A DNA stretch of 56,583 nucleotides from Prochlorococcus sp. AG-347-M15 (GCA_003281185.1 QCCS01000010.1:1-56583), one strand, 5' to 3'; shown: positions 36,992 through 44,873, counted from the stretch's first letter. Notes: generated by a model from the letters alone, not told the origin. Numbers and translations: made by a program.

Positions 36992-38328
36992 TTATCAAAG
37001 CCTTCTTGCATCTCTTTCTCATTTAAATTTCTACCTATAAAAACAAGTTGATTTCTACGAGGTTCGTTACCCCATTCTTTATCAGGTTGTGCAGTAAATA
37101 ACATGTGAACTCCTTGGAAAACTATTCTCCTTGGGTTACCTGAGTAACTTATGAAACCTTTAGTTCTGAATATATCCACTCCTTTTTCTGATAGAAGTCT
37201 TCCCATCCAGGTATTTAGTTTTTCTGGGTCAACATCTCCAAAACGCTCTATGGCAATTGAGCCTACTTCATCGTCATGTTCATGCTCTGCTTGCCAGAAT
37301 CTTTCAGTATTAAATGGAATCTCTTTATTTTCGTCACTTTTAATGACTTTCATATTGAATTCTTCAGCAGTGTGCTGTGTAAACAAACCAATTTTCGTTG
37401 GTTTTTCTATGTTCAGGATGAAGGATTTATTTCCTTTATCCTCCAATTTGAGATTTATATGTTCTCCATATGGAATAGTATTTCCAGGCTGTAAAGTATT
37501 AGCTTTTTCTGCATAAAGTCTTACGGAGGATTCAGCACCATCTTTAAGTTCCTCCTCATTCTCACCTTGGTTAGCGAGTGCTACTAGGGACATTTCTGGA
37601 TCGGGTCCTTCTTCTAGTATTAATTCATATTTGCCTGCATCAAGATCGTAAACACCCGTCCATTCGAAAGGATATTCTGGTTCAAGGAATGTTGGCCTGC
37701 GTTTAAGGATCTGATCAAGATCAAATGCACTTAGATTTAAGACTGTTTCAATTGGTACTTTGGCATTCTCGGCTCTAATAATTCGGGTCATTCGGTTCAT
37801 ATCTCTCAATCTCGATTCAAGAGTATCTATTGCATCATCAGAGACTAAATCAGTTTTATTAAGGACAAGAACATCTGCAAACGCAACTTGTTCTGAACTT
37901 TCATCACTTCTTCCTAGCTGCTGATCAATATGAGCAGCATCAACTAAAGTTACAATTCCATCAAGAGTAAATTCAGAACTAATTTCTTCATCCATGAAAA
38001 ATGTCTGCGCGACTGGCCCAGGATCTGCTAATCCGGTCGTTTCTACTAAAACATAGTCAAACTTATCTCTTCTTTTCATAAGGTTGCCAAGGACTCTTAT
38101 TAAATCACCGCGAACAGTACAACAAATGCACCCGTTTGACATCTCAAACACTTCTTCATCTGCATTAATTACGAGCCCTTGATCTATCCCTACTTCACCG
38201 TATTCATTTTCAATTACGGCTATTCTTTTCCCGTGCTCTTCACTTAGTATTCTATTAAGTAAAGTAGTTTTCCCTGAACCTAGAAATCCAGTGAGAATAG
38301 TAACTGGAACTTTATCTTTGATGCTCAT
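36979..38328 (-). CDS. CobW/COG0523 family GTPase, probable zinc metallochaperone
   Basis: A 449-residue G3E GTPase: Walker A GFLGSGKTT (14-22), metal motif CICC at 67-70, ETTGLADP near 115, NKTD near 157, then a C-terminal CobW_C domain with an HEHDDE metal-rich stretch near 352. COG0523 proteins deliver Zn or other metals. The position beside znuA and downstream of a Zur-box-like palindrome (38381-38395) favours zinc over cobalt. Confidence 0.87.
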   Translation of the reverse strand: MSIKDKVPVTILTGFLGSGKTTLLNRILSEEHGKRIAVIENEYGEVGIDQGLVINADEEVFEMSNGCICCTVRGDLIRVLGNLMKRRDKFDYVLVETTGLADPGPVAQTFFMDEEISSEFTLDGIVTLVDAAHIDQQLGRSDESSEQVAFADVLVLNKTDLVSDDAIDTLESRLRDMNRMTRIIRAENAKVPIETVLNLSAFDLDQILKRRPTFLEPEYPFEWTGVYDLDAGKYELILEEGPDPEMSLVALANQGENEEELKDGAESSVRLYAEKANTLQPGNTIPYGEHINLKLEDKGNKSFILNIEKPTKIGLFTQHTAEEFNMKVIKSDENKEIPFNTERFWQAEHEHDDEVGSIAIERFGDVDPEKLNTWMGRLLSEKGVDIFRTKGFISYSGNPRRIVFQGVHMLFTAQPDKEWGNEPRRNQLVFIGRNLNEKEMQEGFDKCLI

Positions 38329-38380
38329 TTAATGATTTTTACCAAATAAACAATAATTTAATAATAGTAATAATAAGAAA

Positions 38381-38395
38381 TGAAAACCGTTTTTA
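38381..38395. promoter_or_regulatory. Possible Zur box upstream of the cobW-WD40 operon
   Basis: TGAAAACCGTTTTTA is a 7-1-7 near-palindrome with one mismatch between its arms (the exact partner of TGAAAAC is GTTTTCA). It lies 53 bases before the cobW start. It resembles the Zur-box plan of the site at 39972 but is more divergent in sequence. Confidence 0.45.
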
Positions 38396-38405
38396 TTAGA
38401 AAAAT

Positions 38406-39947
38406 TTAATCTGAAAGTTTGTACCATTCAGACTCAAGATTGGAACCAGATTCTTTATCACAGCTTCCACCTAATGAATCAACAATTGTACAAGTGTTGT
38501 GTACGGCTACTGAAACCGTATTGCCATCCATCATCAATCCATCAACGAATATTTGATTAGAAGCTAAAGGAACTGAACTTTGTCTACTTAAGTTCCTTAA
38601 TAACTTAGATGCTGGAATTTGTTCAGGAAATATTGCCTGAACTTTCTCTTCATCTAACATTTTTAAAGTAGAACTTATGTTTTCTGGCCTTAAGCTTGAG
38701 GAGTCTCCAAGAAAGTCAAGTAAACTAATGGTTTCAAAACCAAATGCATCCCCGTAGTATTCCATTGCTTTGTGTTTAGAGACAATTACTCTGTTTTCCT
38801 CAGGAATAGAGCTTACTTGTTCGACGATCCAACTATCTAAGCCTTCTAAGAGAGAATCAGCTTTTTCGAATCTTTCATTAATTAGTTTTCTGTCACCTCT
38901 ATTAAAAACTGAAATATCTTTCTTTAAACTTTTGCTTATAAGATCTCCCATTTTTATGATGTTATGTGGATCATGCCATACATGTGGATCTAGACCTCCA
39001 TGGTCATGATGATGATGCCCCTCTCCTTCGTCTGGAACTTGTGCTATTGGTTCTACATCACTATTTGAAACGTCTTTAAAAAAGTGTTGAGTTGCTTCAA
39101 ACTCAAAAGGCATGTGTTCAGTAAAAAATATATATTCACCATCTTCTTTTATATTCACGTTAAAAACAGTACTTTCTTTTCTTTGATCAAAGTTAAGAAC
39201 AAAAGCTTTATTACTTGCTATCAAAGTTCCATCATTTTTTCTGCTTATTGAGTCTTTAGATCCTAATAATTCTTTGGCTAAATCTTCAGACCCTTCTATG
39301 TCATTAGATTTGAGAATCACCATCTTCATTGCAGGATCTGCATATTCGCCATCGACTTTTTCAAATGACCATTTGTATGAACCCTTAGAAAGCTGGAATT
39401 TACCTGCCCATTCGAAAGCACCCTCAGCATGATCTTCATGTCCACCATGGTCTGAATGATCATCATGACCTCCATGATCAGAATGATCATCTACCTTAGC
39501 TGAATGTTCAGCATGATTGTCATGTCCACCATGGTCTGAGTGGTCATCGTTACCTTCATGATCAGAATGATCATCTACGTCTATTGCACTAACACCTATA
39601 ACAACAGTATTCTTTTTACTTTCCCAATTTCTCATACTTGGAGTCATTTCTTTGCCAAGAGTGAATACTTTGTCTGCGCTATTTAATAATTGAGCTTGTC
39701 TTGGATTGATCTTTAAGTCATGAACATCCTGTTTTCTATCTACTAAGCATGTAACTTCGTCAGATGGTAACGCAATTGATTTAACTAAATCACAAACTAG
39801 TGGTTCTACTGCTACGTATGACTTCCCTTTAGCCATTACATCCTGCCCAAAACCAGAAAATATAATCGTTCCAGCGATTACGGAATTTTTAATAATTGAC
39901 TTACTTGAACATGTTTTATTTGATAAAAGTCTTTTAAAAATTGACAT
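38406..39947 (-). CDS. znuA: Zinc ABC transporter substrate-binding protein ZnuA with inserted domain
   Basis: A 513-residue periplasmic metal-binding protein, much longer than the usual 300-350. Signal-type helix at 20-38. Likely zinc ligands: His76 (DVHDLKINP), the PHVWHDPHN motif (320-328) and SKHKAMEYYG near 395. Between the first two lie an Asp/His-rich tract (127-173), an inserted beta-rich domain (about 176-300, with KGSYKWSFEKVDGEYADP) and a second His tract at 311-316. The tracts probably scavenge Zn. Divergent from znuC with a Zur box between. Confidence 0.9.
   Translation of the reverse strand: MSIFKRLLSNKTCSSKSIIKNSVIAGTIIFSGFGQDVMAKGKSYVAVEPLVCDLVKSIALPSDEVTCLVDRKQDVHDLKINPRQAQLLNSADKVFTLGKEMTPSMRNWESKKNTVVIGVSAIDVDDHSDHEGNDDHSDHGGHDNHAEHSAKVDDHSDHGGHDDHSDHGGHEDHAEGAFEWAGKFQLSKGSYKWSFEKVDGEYADPAMKMVILKSNDIEGSEDLAKELLGSKDSISRKNDGTLIASNKAFVLNFDQRKESTVFNVNIKEDGEYIFFTEHMPFEFEATQHFFKDVSNSDVEPIAQVPDEGEGHHHHDHGGLDPHVWHDPHNIIKMGDLISKSLKKDISVFNRGDRKLINERFEKADSLLEGLDSWIVEQVSSIPEENRVIVSKHKAMEYYGDAFGFETISLLDFLGDSSSLRPENISSTLKMLDEEKVQAIFPEQIPASKLLRNLSRQSSVPLASNQIFVDGLMMDGNTVSVAVHNTCTIVDSLGGSCDKESGSNLESEWYKLSD
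39429..39569. repeat. In-frame tandem repeats encoding the Asp/His-rich tract of ZnuA
   Basis: Imperfect repeats of about 12-24 bases (built from CATGGTCTGAATGATCATC-like units) encode recurring HSDHGG and DDHSDH blocks at residues 127-173. Such arrays change copy number by slippage, so strains may differ in length here. Confidence 0.8.
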
Positions 39948-39971
39948 GAAAAATAACTAAATACTTAAAAA

Positions 39972-39986
39972 TGATAATCATTTTCA
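39972..39986. promoter_or_regulatory. Zur box in the znuA-znuC divergent promoter region
   Basis: TGATAATCATTTTCA is a 7-1-7 inverted repeat with one arm mismatch, matching the cyanobacterial Zur plan TGATAAT-N-ATTATCA. It lies 25 bases before znuA and 100 before znuC, and the Zur gene is in the same cluster. Zn-loaded Zur would be expected to repress both directions. Confidence 0.8.
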
Positions 39987-40085
39987 TTAATACCTGGCAA
40001 GAAAAGGTATCAAATGTTATGAAAATAATACGTAGCTTGTATTATTGGTAAGCTTGTAAAGTGACTTTTTCATGAAGATTAATTA

Positions 40086-40856
40086 ATGGCTACTTTAGTC
40101 GCTGAAAATTTAACATTTGCATACACAGAAAAAAGTAAGCCAGCTTTAAATAAGGTATCGGTTGAGATTAAACCCGGAACTCTAACAGCGTTAGTAGGTC
40201 CAAATGGTGCCGGTAAATCCACTCTTTTGAGGATATTGCAAGGACAAAATACTCCAGATAAAGGCGAAATTAAAATAGACGGTGAAAATTTATATAGATC
40301 TAGAGCTCTAGTGGCACTTATGCCTCAAAGAAGTTCTATGAATTGGAAGTTTCCTATAACAGTTGAAAAATTGGTATCTCTTGGTCAAATAAAGTATTCA
40401 AAATCAAGAAGTAATAACCCCTTTCAAATCAAGACTCTTCTAGAATATCCTAATTCTTGGATTAATAAATGTTGTGAATTAGAAGCGACAATGCAAAGAG
40501 TAGGAATTGCTAATTTGGCTAATAGAAGACTCGATTCTCTTTCAGGAGGACAGCAACAAAGAGCTCTATTAGCAAAAACTCTTATGTCCCCTGCAAAAAT
40601 ATTTCTTCTGGATGAACCTTGTGCGGCATTGGATCCCCCCGCAAAAGAGGACTTCCTGAAAATTGTTCGTCAACTCGCAGATGCGGGACTTTCTTTGCTA
40701 GTAAGTAGCCATGATTGGGGCGAGTCTCTAAAGAACTACGATCAAGTAATCGTTCTTGATAAAAGTGTTTTAGCAGTTGGTAGTCCTGATCAAATAAAAG
40801 ATAAATTAGATGCGATAAACATAAGCTCAATAAAGGAAAATAATTTCTGTGATTAG
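40086..40856 (+). CDS. znuC: Zinc ABC transporter ATP-binding protein
   Basis: A 256-residue ABC ATPase: Walker A GPNGAGKST (38-46), signature LSGGQQQR near 155, Walker B IFLLDEPCAALD near 176, switch His in SSHDWG. It powers ZnuB. It ends 13 bases before zur, which is convergent; the permease gene lies beyond zur, so the transporter genes are interrupted by their regulator. Confidence 0.92.
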   Translation: MATLVAENLTFAYTEKSKPALNKVSVEIKPGTLTALVGPNGAGKSTLLRILQGQNTPDKGEIKIDGENLYRSRALVALMPQRSSMNWKFPITVEKLVSLGQIKYSKSRSNNPFQIKTLLEYPNSWINKCCELEATMQRVGIANLANRRLDSLSGGQQQRALLAKTLMSPAKIFLLDEPCAALDPPAKEDFLKIVRQLADAGLSLLVSSHDWGESLKNYDQVIVLDKSVLAVGSPDQIKDKLDAINISSIKENNFCD

Positions 40857-40869
40857 AAAATGTTCCTAA

Positions 40870-41304
40870 TTAATTTTGAGCTTGATAACAGTTTTGGCAA
40901 AGGCCGAAATATTCGAGTGTATGAAACAAAAGTTGAAACTTTCTTGGATTTTTTTTAGGGGCATGAATATCTTTAACAGGACAACCTTCCATTTTCGACG
41001 TCTCTCCGCATTGAACGCAGGTCAAATGATGAATATCTCTGTCTACGGGAGTGTAAAGAACCTCTCCTGTTGGGAGATGTCTAGAACGAATTAATCCATG
41101 CTTTATCAAGATTTGCAGATTTCTATAAACAGTGGTCAACCCCATAGATTTGCCTTTTGTGATCAACTGCCTATGCAATTCTTGACCGCTCAATTCATCC
41201 TCGCATTTATTAAGTTCTTCAAGAAGTTGTTCTTGTCTTTTGGTAATGTCAGACTTAGTTACCATTGTTTCCAAAATCTTTTTTTGCCTCGTATTTTTGA
41301 TCAT
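40870..41304 (-). CDS. zur: Fur-family zinc uptake regulator
   Basis: A 144-residue Fur-family repressor. The N-terminal winged helix includes MGLTTVYRNLQILIKHGLI. Metal-binding residues are HHLTCVQCGE (near 95-104) and FGLCQNCYQ (near 133-141), giving the four Cys of the structural zinc site. Position inside the znu cluster identifies it as Zur rather than Fur. It starts 17 bases from the divergent znuB. Confidence 0.9.
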   Translation of the reverse strand: MIKNTRQKKILETMVTKSDITKRQEQLLEELNKCEDELSGQELHRQLITKGKSMGLTTVYRNLQILIKHGLIRSRHLPTGEVLYTPVDRDIHHLTCVQCGETSKMEGCPVKDIHAPKKNPRKFQLLFHTLEYFGLCQNCYQAQN

Positions 41305-41321
41305 ACCGAATCTTTCGAATA

Positions 41322-42107
41322 ATGTCTTTTATTAATAGCAACTGGTGGTTGGTTCCATTAATAATAACTATATTTTCTGGGATCTTATGCCCTGCGATGG
41401 GAACTGTATTAATCACCCATAAGAGATTATTACAAGTTAATTTAATCTCTCATTGCGTGTTGCCTGGACTTGCTCTCGCATTAGCGCTTGGAATTCACCC
41501 TTCAATTGGTGGTGTTATAAGTGGTCTTTTAGGCTCTGTAATTGCGGAAAGTTTAACCAATAGAAAAAGTGAAAATTATGAAGCAGTTATGAATACTATT
41601 CTTGCTGGAATGCTTGGGTTTGGAGTCCTTATAATCCCTCTACTCGGAATAAGGATCGATTTGGAGGCAGTATTATTTGGCGATTTATTGACAGCAAATT
41701 TTGGAGATTTACTTAGAACAATAATTGCTTTTTTAGTATTTATACTTTTAATGACTTTTGGATATGAAAAGGTTGTTTATGTGGGTTTGGATCCAGAAGG
41801 TGCATCCGCGAGTGGTATAAACGTTTCTTTATTAAATCTTGCTTTAAGTTTTACAACTGCATTAGTAATTGTTAGTTCAATGTCAGCAGTGGGAGTAATT
41901 CTTGTAATTGCTCTTCTTTCTACGCCAACTTTGTTAGGGCTAAATAAGGCTCATAGTTTAAGAATTGCAATGTTGAGGTCTTCATTTTTTGGATTATGTA
42001 TCTCACTTCTTGGATTTATTCTCTCTATAGTCTTTAATCTATCGCCTGGACCTGCAATTAGCGTTATTTGTGTTGCGTCCCTTTTAATTCCTAAGCTTCG
42101 CAAATAA
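41322..42107 (+). CDS. znuB: Zinc ABC transporter permease
   Basis: A 261-residue ABC-3 family membrane protein with about eight helices, including LISHCVLPGLALALALGI and SAVGVILVIALLSTPTLLG typical of ZnuB/MntB permeases. It forms the membrane channel with ZnuC. It starts 17 bases from the divergent zur start, so the promoter must overlap zur; its stop abuts the small minus-strand gene. Confidence 0.92.
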   Translation: MSFINSNWWLVPLIITIFSGILCPAMGTVLITHKRLLQVNLISHCVLPGLALALALGIHPSIGGVISGLLGSVIAESLTNRKSENYEAVMNTILAGMLGFGVLIIPLLGIRIDLEAVLFGDLLTANFGDLLRTIIAFLVFILLMTFGYEKVVYVGLDPEGASASGINVSLLNLALSFTTALVIVSSMSAVGVILVIALLSTPTLLGLNKAHSLRIAMLRSSFFGLCISLLGFILSIVFNLSPGPAISVICVASLLIPKLRK

Positions 42108-42254
42108 TTAAATCTTGAATGTCCAATCAGAATTTAATGCTTGAGCTTCTGGATTGTTTTTTAAAGCTACTTCCATAGCTTCTTTTTTATTATTAGCTAT
42201 AACAACTTCATCAAATTCCTTTCCATTTTTTTTTAGACTTACTTTGAAACGCAT
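42108..42254 (-). CDS. Small conserved hypothetical protein
   Basis: A 48-residue soluble protein (MRFKVSLKKNGKEFDEVV start, WTFKI end) with a beta-alpha pattern, charge-balanced, no helix in the membrane. The stop touches the znuB stop. Small single-domain proteins of this type (a beta strand plus an amphipathic helix with NNKKEAMEVAL) are common in picocyanobacteria; function unknown. Confidence 0.68.
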   Translation of the reverse strand: MRFKVSLKKNGKEFDEVVIANNKKEAMEVALKNNPEAQALNSDWTFKI

Positions 42255-42337
42255 AAAAATTATTTAATTAATCAAAAGTTAACCACTATGCAACTAGATT
42301 TAAATACTTTTAAATGTTAATTGCTGAAATAGAAACT

Positions 42338-42586
42338 TTAGTTATTCTGAAGTTTTTCTACTACAGATTCTTTCTCAATCTTAGCTACATCCTGTAATCC
42401 ATTAGCATCAAACCAGGGAGCGTTTTCCCAATTAAATCCTTCCCCAAAAGTATTATCGGGAGCAGCTACGTACCAGTGACATGACGAATCGGGAACATCT
42501 ACAGCACATTTTGACCAGTCAGCTTCCCATTGTGGAACTTGTACCCACATTACAGATGCTAATAAAAAAGAAAAAATAAAATTCAT
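42338..42586 (-). CDS. Small exported protein with two Cys
   Basis: An 82-residue protein with a hydrophobic leader (3-14), then an aromatic-rich mature part (QWEADWSKCAVDVPDSSCHWYV) with two Cys nine residues apart that may form a disulfide. No helix after the leader. I recognise it only as a picocyanobacterial hypothetical type. Confidence 0.65.
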   Translation of the reverse strand: MNFIFSFLLASVMWVQVPQWEADWSKCAVDVPDSSCHWYVAAPDNTFGEGFNWENAPWFDANGLQDVAKIEKESVVEKLQNN

Positions 42587-42595
42587 AATTATCGG

Positions 42596-42739
42596 TTAGC
42601 AAAATTTTGAAAGATTTTTTTCACATTCTTTCTTTCTTTTCTTCCAATAATTTTCAAGTATTTGATATTTATGCTTATTTTTAAATTGACTTAAATGAAT
42701 ATTATTCTGATTAAGAACTGAAGTGTTTTTGATTTTCAT
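42596..42739 (-). CDS. Small basic hypothetical protein
   Basis: A 47-residue protein, rich in Lys and Asn, with a predicted amphipathic helix ending NYWKKRKKECEKNLSKFC. No membrane segment. It lies 9 bases upstream of the preceding exported protein gene on the same strand. Its reality rests on composition and spacing only. Confidence 0.5.
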   Translation of the reverse strand: MKIKNTSVLNQNNIHLSQFKNKHKYQILENYWKKRKKECEKNLSKFC

Positions 42740-42815
42740 GACTCAAGCTGTCAATGTAGATCATATTTAAGACACTTTATAGATTTTTTGAAGTGAATTT
42801 ATACTTAATTTTTTC

Positions 42816-42950
42816 CTACTTTTGTGTAGGTAAGTATTTTTCGGGATTATTTTCAATATAAGTAAGCGAATATTTGACAACACACACTATTACTGAAAAA
42901 AGAGCAATTGCCGAAATAGTAAAAATGATTTTTTTGTAAGTGATTTTCAT
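42816..42950 (-). CDS. Small single-helix membrane protein
   Basis: A 44-residue protein with basic N-terminus (MKITYKKI), one helix (about 8-25) and a short polar tail ending PEKYLPTQK. It is typical of the many one-helix proteins in this region. Function unknown. Confidence 0.58.
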   Translation of the reverse strand: MKITYKKIIFTISAIALFSVIVCVVKYSLTYIENNPEKYLPTQK

Positions 42951-43064
42951 TAATTTTTTATGTTTTTGATTATTTTTTTCATCGACGTCCAATTTTTCTG
43001 AAAGATTTAAATAATTAGTAATTTATACTGTAGCCTTTTAAATTACCTACGGAGTAGATTAAAT

Positions 43065-43140
43065 ACATCAGAAACTCCTCACACACTTTTTTCTGATAAA
43101 TTTAAAAGTACTCGTCCGCAAAGATTGAGTACTTTTTTAT
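43065..43140 (+). ncRNA. sRNA carrying the Yfr1 ultraconserved motif in a hairpin loop
   Basis: Contains ACTCCTCACAC (43074-43084), identical to the Yfr1 motif, placed in the loop of a hairpin (ATCAGAA 43067-43073 with TTCTGAT 43091-43097). A perfect 10-bp terminator follows, AAAAGTACTC (43104-43113) with GAGTACTTTT (43127-43136), and a T run. No gene overlaps it. The 5' end is estimated. It differs from Yfr1, where the motif is unpaired between two stems. It may be the RNA known as Yfr10 in MED4, but I am not certain. Confidence 0.78.
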
Positions 43141-43216
43141 TTTTTTGAGATGTGACAGTTAAAATAGAGGTCTATTAAGCATTACATATTTTGAATTTAA
43201 GTGTGATATTAGAAAT

Positions 43217-43312
43217 GTGTGTAGGAGAAATTGATTTATTTCAGTGGAAACAAGGAAACACTTGATATAAATCAATATATAAAGATCTCTCATTGAGAGG
43301 TCTTTTTTTTTT
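43217..43312 (+). ncRNA. yfr2: Yfr2-family sRNA
   Basis: A 10-bp perfect stem, ATTGATTTAT (43230-43239) with ATAAATCAAT (43267-43276), closes an inner hairpin whose loop carries two GGAAACA copies (43246-43260), the hallmark of Yfr2-type RNAs. A terminator hairpin AGATCTCT/AGAGGTCT (43283-43302) and ten T follow. The 5' boundary is uncertain; the segment GTGTGTAGGAG at 43217-43227, upstream of the stem, can pair with the Yfr1 motif. Confidence 0.85.
43283..43312 (+). terminator. Intrinsic terminator of the Yfr2-like RNA
   Basis: AGATCTCT pairs with AGAGGTCT (one G-U) around a CATTG loop, then a run of ten T (43303-43312). Confidence 0.88.
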
Positions 43313-43441
43313 GGGATTATTAGAAATAAATATTAAATTCTGAATATAAAAACAAATATGCTTTCTTCCAAAATAATTAGTTCGTCATTACAAAATAGTA
43401 ATTTAATTCGTTAGATTATGAGTCGTTAAATTCTTCTGTTA

Positions 43442-43825
43442 ATGCAAATACTTTTTTTAACAATTTTAATTTGTTCAAGCTTTTTATTCCCTTCTTCATC
43501 ATTTGCCTCACATATAGAACTAAAACCTTGTGTAGAGATTGCTCATTGTGTACGAGAAGAATGGGAGGTTAATAATATTGAGAAACCTTTTGAAGAGATT
43601 AAAACATTTATCGAAAACACTCCAAGAACTGAGATTGTAGAAATTGATGGCGATTATCTTCATGCTGAGGCAACCAGTAAATGGATGAAGTATGTAGACG
43701 ACTTAGAAGTATCCTTTCTACCTGAATCAAACATCTTATCAATAAGATCAGAATCAAGAGTTGGAGAAAGTGATTTGGGAGTGAATCAAAAAAGAGTTGA
43801 TTTACTAAAATCTAAAATGTTTTAA
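43442..43825 (+). CDS. DUF1499 family exported protein
   Basis: A 127-residue protein with a signal peptide (hydrophobic 3-18, cleavage near SSFAS). The mature part has FEEIKTFIENTPRTEIVEIDGDYLHAEATSKWMKYVDDLEV and ends with the family pattern ILSIRSESRVGESDLGVNQKRV (quoted in part). DUF1499 proteins are found in cyanobacteria and plant chloroplasts; function not settled. Isolated, plus strand. Confidence 0.82.
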   Translation: MQILFLTILICSSFLFPSSSFASHIELKPCVEIAHCVREEWEVNNIEKPFEEIKTFIENTPRTEIVEIDGDYLHAEATSKWMKYVDDLEVSFLPESNILSIRSESRVGESDLGVNQKRVDLLKSKMF

Positions 43826-43964
43826 GATAAAAAGAAAAAAAAATAATTTATTTTTATTGTTTTTTGTATAACTTTTCTATTTTTAAAAAAAATTAGCAGA
43901 TAAAAAAGTGATAATTGTCATCATGCCTTGATGATGGCAAATTTATTAGATTTTCTCTGAAAAG

Positions 43965-44249
43965 ATGATCATAAATTTTATATATTTATTGTTATCTAGT
44001 TTTGTTTTTTTCTGGTTTTATATAAATATTAAAAAAATTGGAGTTAAATGGATAATCAAAGGTCTTTTGCAAATTGGAATATTGGTATTATTCATTGGAG
44101 GGTTTTTCAAAATATTTTTCACCTTACCCCCTAATTTATTTATAAAAATATTTTTTCTTATTATTTATACATGGTGCACTGTTGGAATAAATGTAAATTT
44201 CATGATCCCTTTGATTAGTTTGATTGACCAAAAAATAGTAAAAAAATAA
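43965..44249 (+). CDS. Hypothetical membrane protein
   Basis: A 94-residue hydrophobic protein with about three helices (2-19, 30-52, 60-85). No motif recognised. A hairpin-forming sequence (TTGTCATCA/TGATGGCAA, near 43914-43936) lies 30-50 bases before the start and may affect expression. Confidence 0.55.
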   Translation: MIINFIYLLLSSFVFFWFYINIKKIGVKWIIKGLLQIGILVLFIGGFFKIFFTLPPNLFIKIFFLIIYTWCTVGINVNFMIPLISLIDQKIVKK

Positions 44250-44324
44250 AACTAAAATATGCCTTAATTCTCAGTACAAAAATAAATCTATTTCCTTAAT
44301 CTGTAATATTAAAATTTATAGGAT

Positions 44325-44435
44325 TTATTTTTTTCCTTTTGAAAGTCTTTTCCTTGTATACCTAGTCTTTAATGCCAAGTCTGTCATTATATATATTCCA
44401 AATAAAAGAATGATTATTCCAATAAAGTATTTCAT
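44325..44435 (-). CDS. Small single-helix membrane protein
   Basis: A 36-residue protein: one helix (about 3-20) and a very basic tail (RYTRKRLSKGKK). Typical design of small membrane subunits or regulators. It is too short to classify; Lys/Arg-rich tail suggests a cytoplasmic C-terminus. Confidence 0.58.
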   Translation of the reverse strand: MKYFIGIIILLFGIYIMTDLALKTRYTRKRLSKGKK

Positions 44436-44465
44436 TATTTTTTATGTAATTACTATGTTTGAGAT

Positions 44466-44873
44466 TTATTCATGATGCCAACTAATTTTAATATCTATTT
44501 CTTGAGATAAATTTCTTGTAACTGGACATTCTTTGGAAGCTTTCTTCAAAAAATCAATAGTTTCATTAGAAGTGCTCTCTGGTATGAAAATATCTATTAT
44601 TAGTTCTTTTATCTTCCTCTCGCTATTCTGTGTCATTACTTTTTCAATATTTAAATATATACCTTTCAAATCAAATCCTTTCGATTTGGCTTTGATTGCC
44701 ATTATGGTTAGCAGGCAAGTACCTAGAGATGTTGCTAATAAATCAGTTGGGGAAAAACTTTCACCTTTACCGCAGTGATCTAAAGGTGCATCAGTTCTAA
44801 TAAGACTTCCAGATTGTAGATGAATAGCCTCACAGTTTAAATTTCCTAAATAAGAACATTTAACTTTAGTCAT
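44466..44873 (-). CDS. OsmC/Ohr family peroxide-reducing protein
   Basis: A 135-residue protein with the two reactive Cys of the family: Cys53 in ATSLGTCLLTIM and Cys116 in KASKECPVTR, plus FSPTDLLA upstream. OsmC/YhfA-like proteins reduce organic hydroperoxides; this variant is closer to the short OsmC/YhfA group than to Ohr. Probable antioxidant enzyme. Confidence 0.88.
   Translation of the reverse strand: MTKVKCSYLGNLNCEAIHLQSGSLIRTDAPLDHCGKGESFSPTDLLATSLGTCLLTIMAIKAKSKGFDLKGIYLNIEKVMTQNSERKIKELIIDIFIPESTSNETIDFLKKASKECPVTRNLSQEIDIKISWHHE

Noticed and set aside
39429..39569. Short repeats as a CRISPR array
   Set aside because: Repeats are contiguous, imperfect and in frame, encoding His/Asp blocks of ZnuA; there are no spacers or cas genes.
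43909..43923. TGATAATTGTCATCA as a Zur or Fur box before the gene at 43965
   Set aside because: Two mismatches between arms and overlap with a plain hairpin; the neighbouring gene has no metal link.
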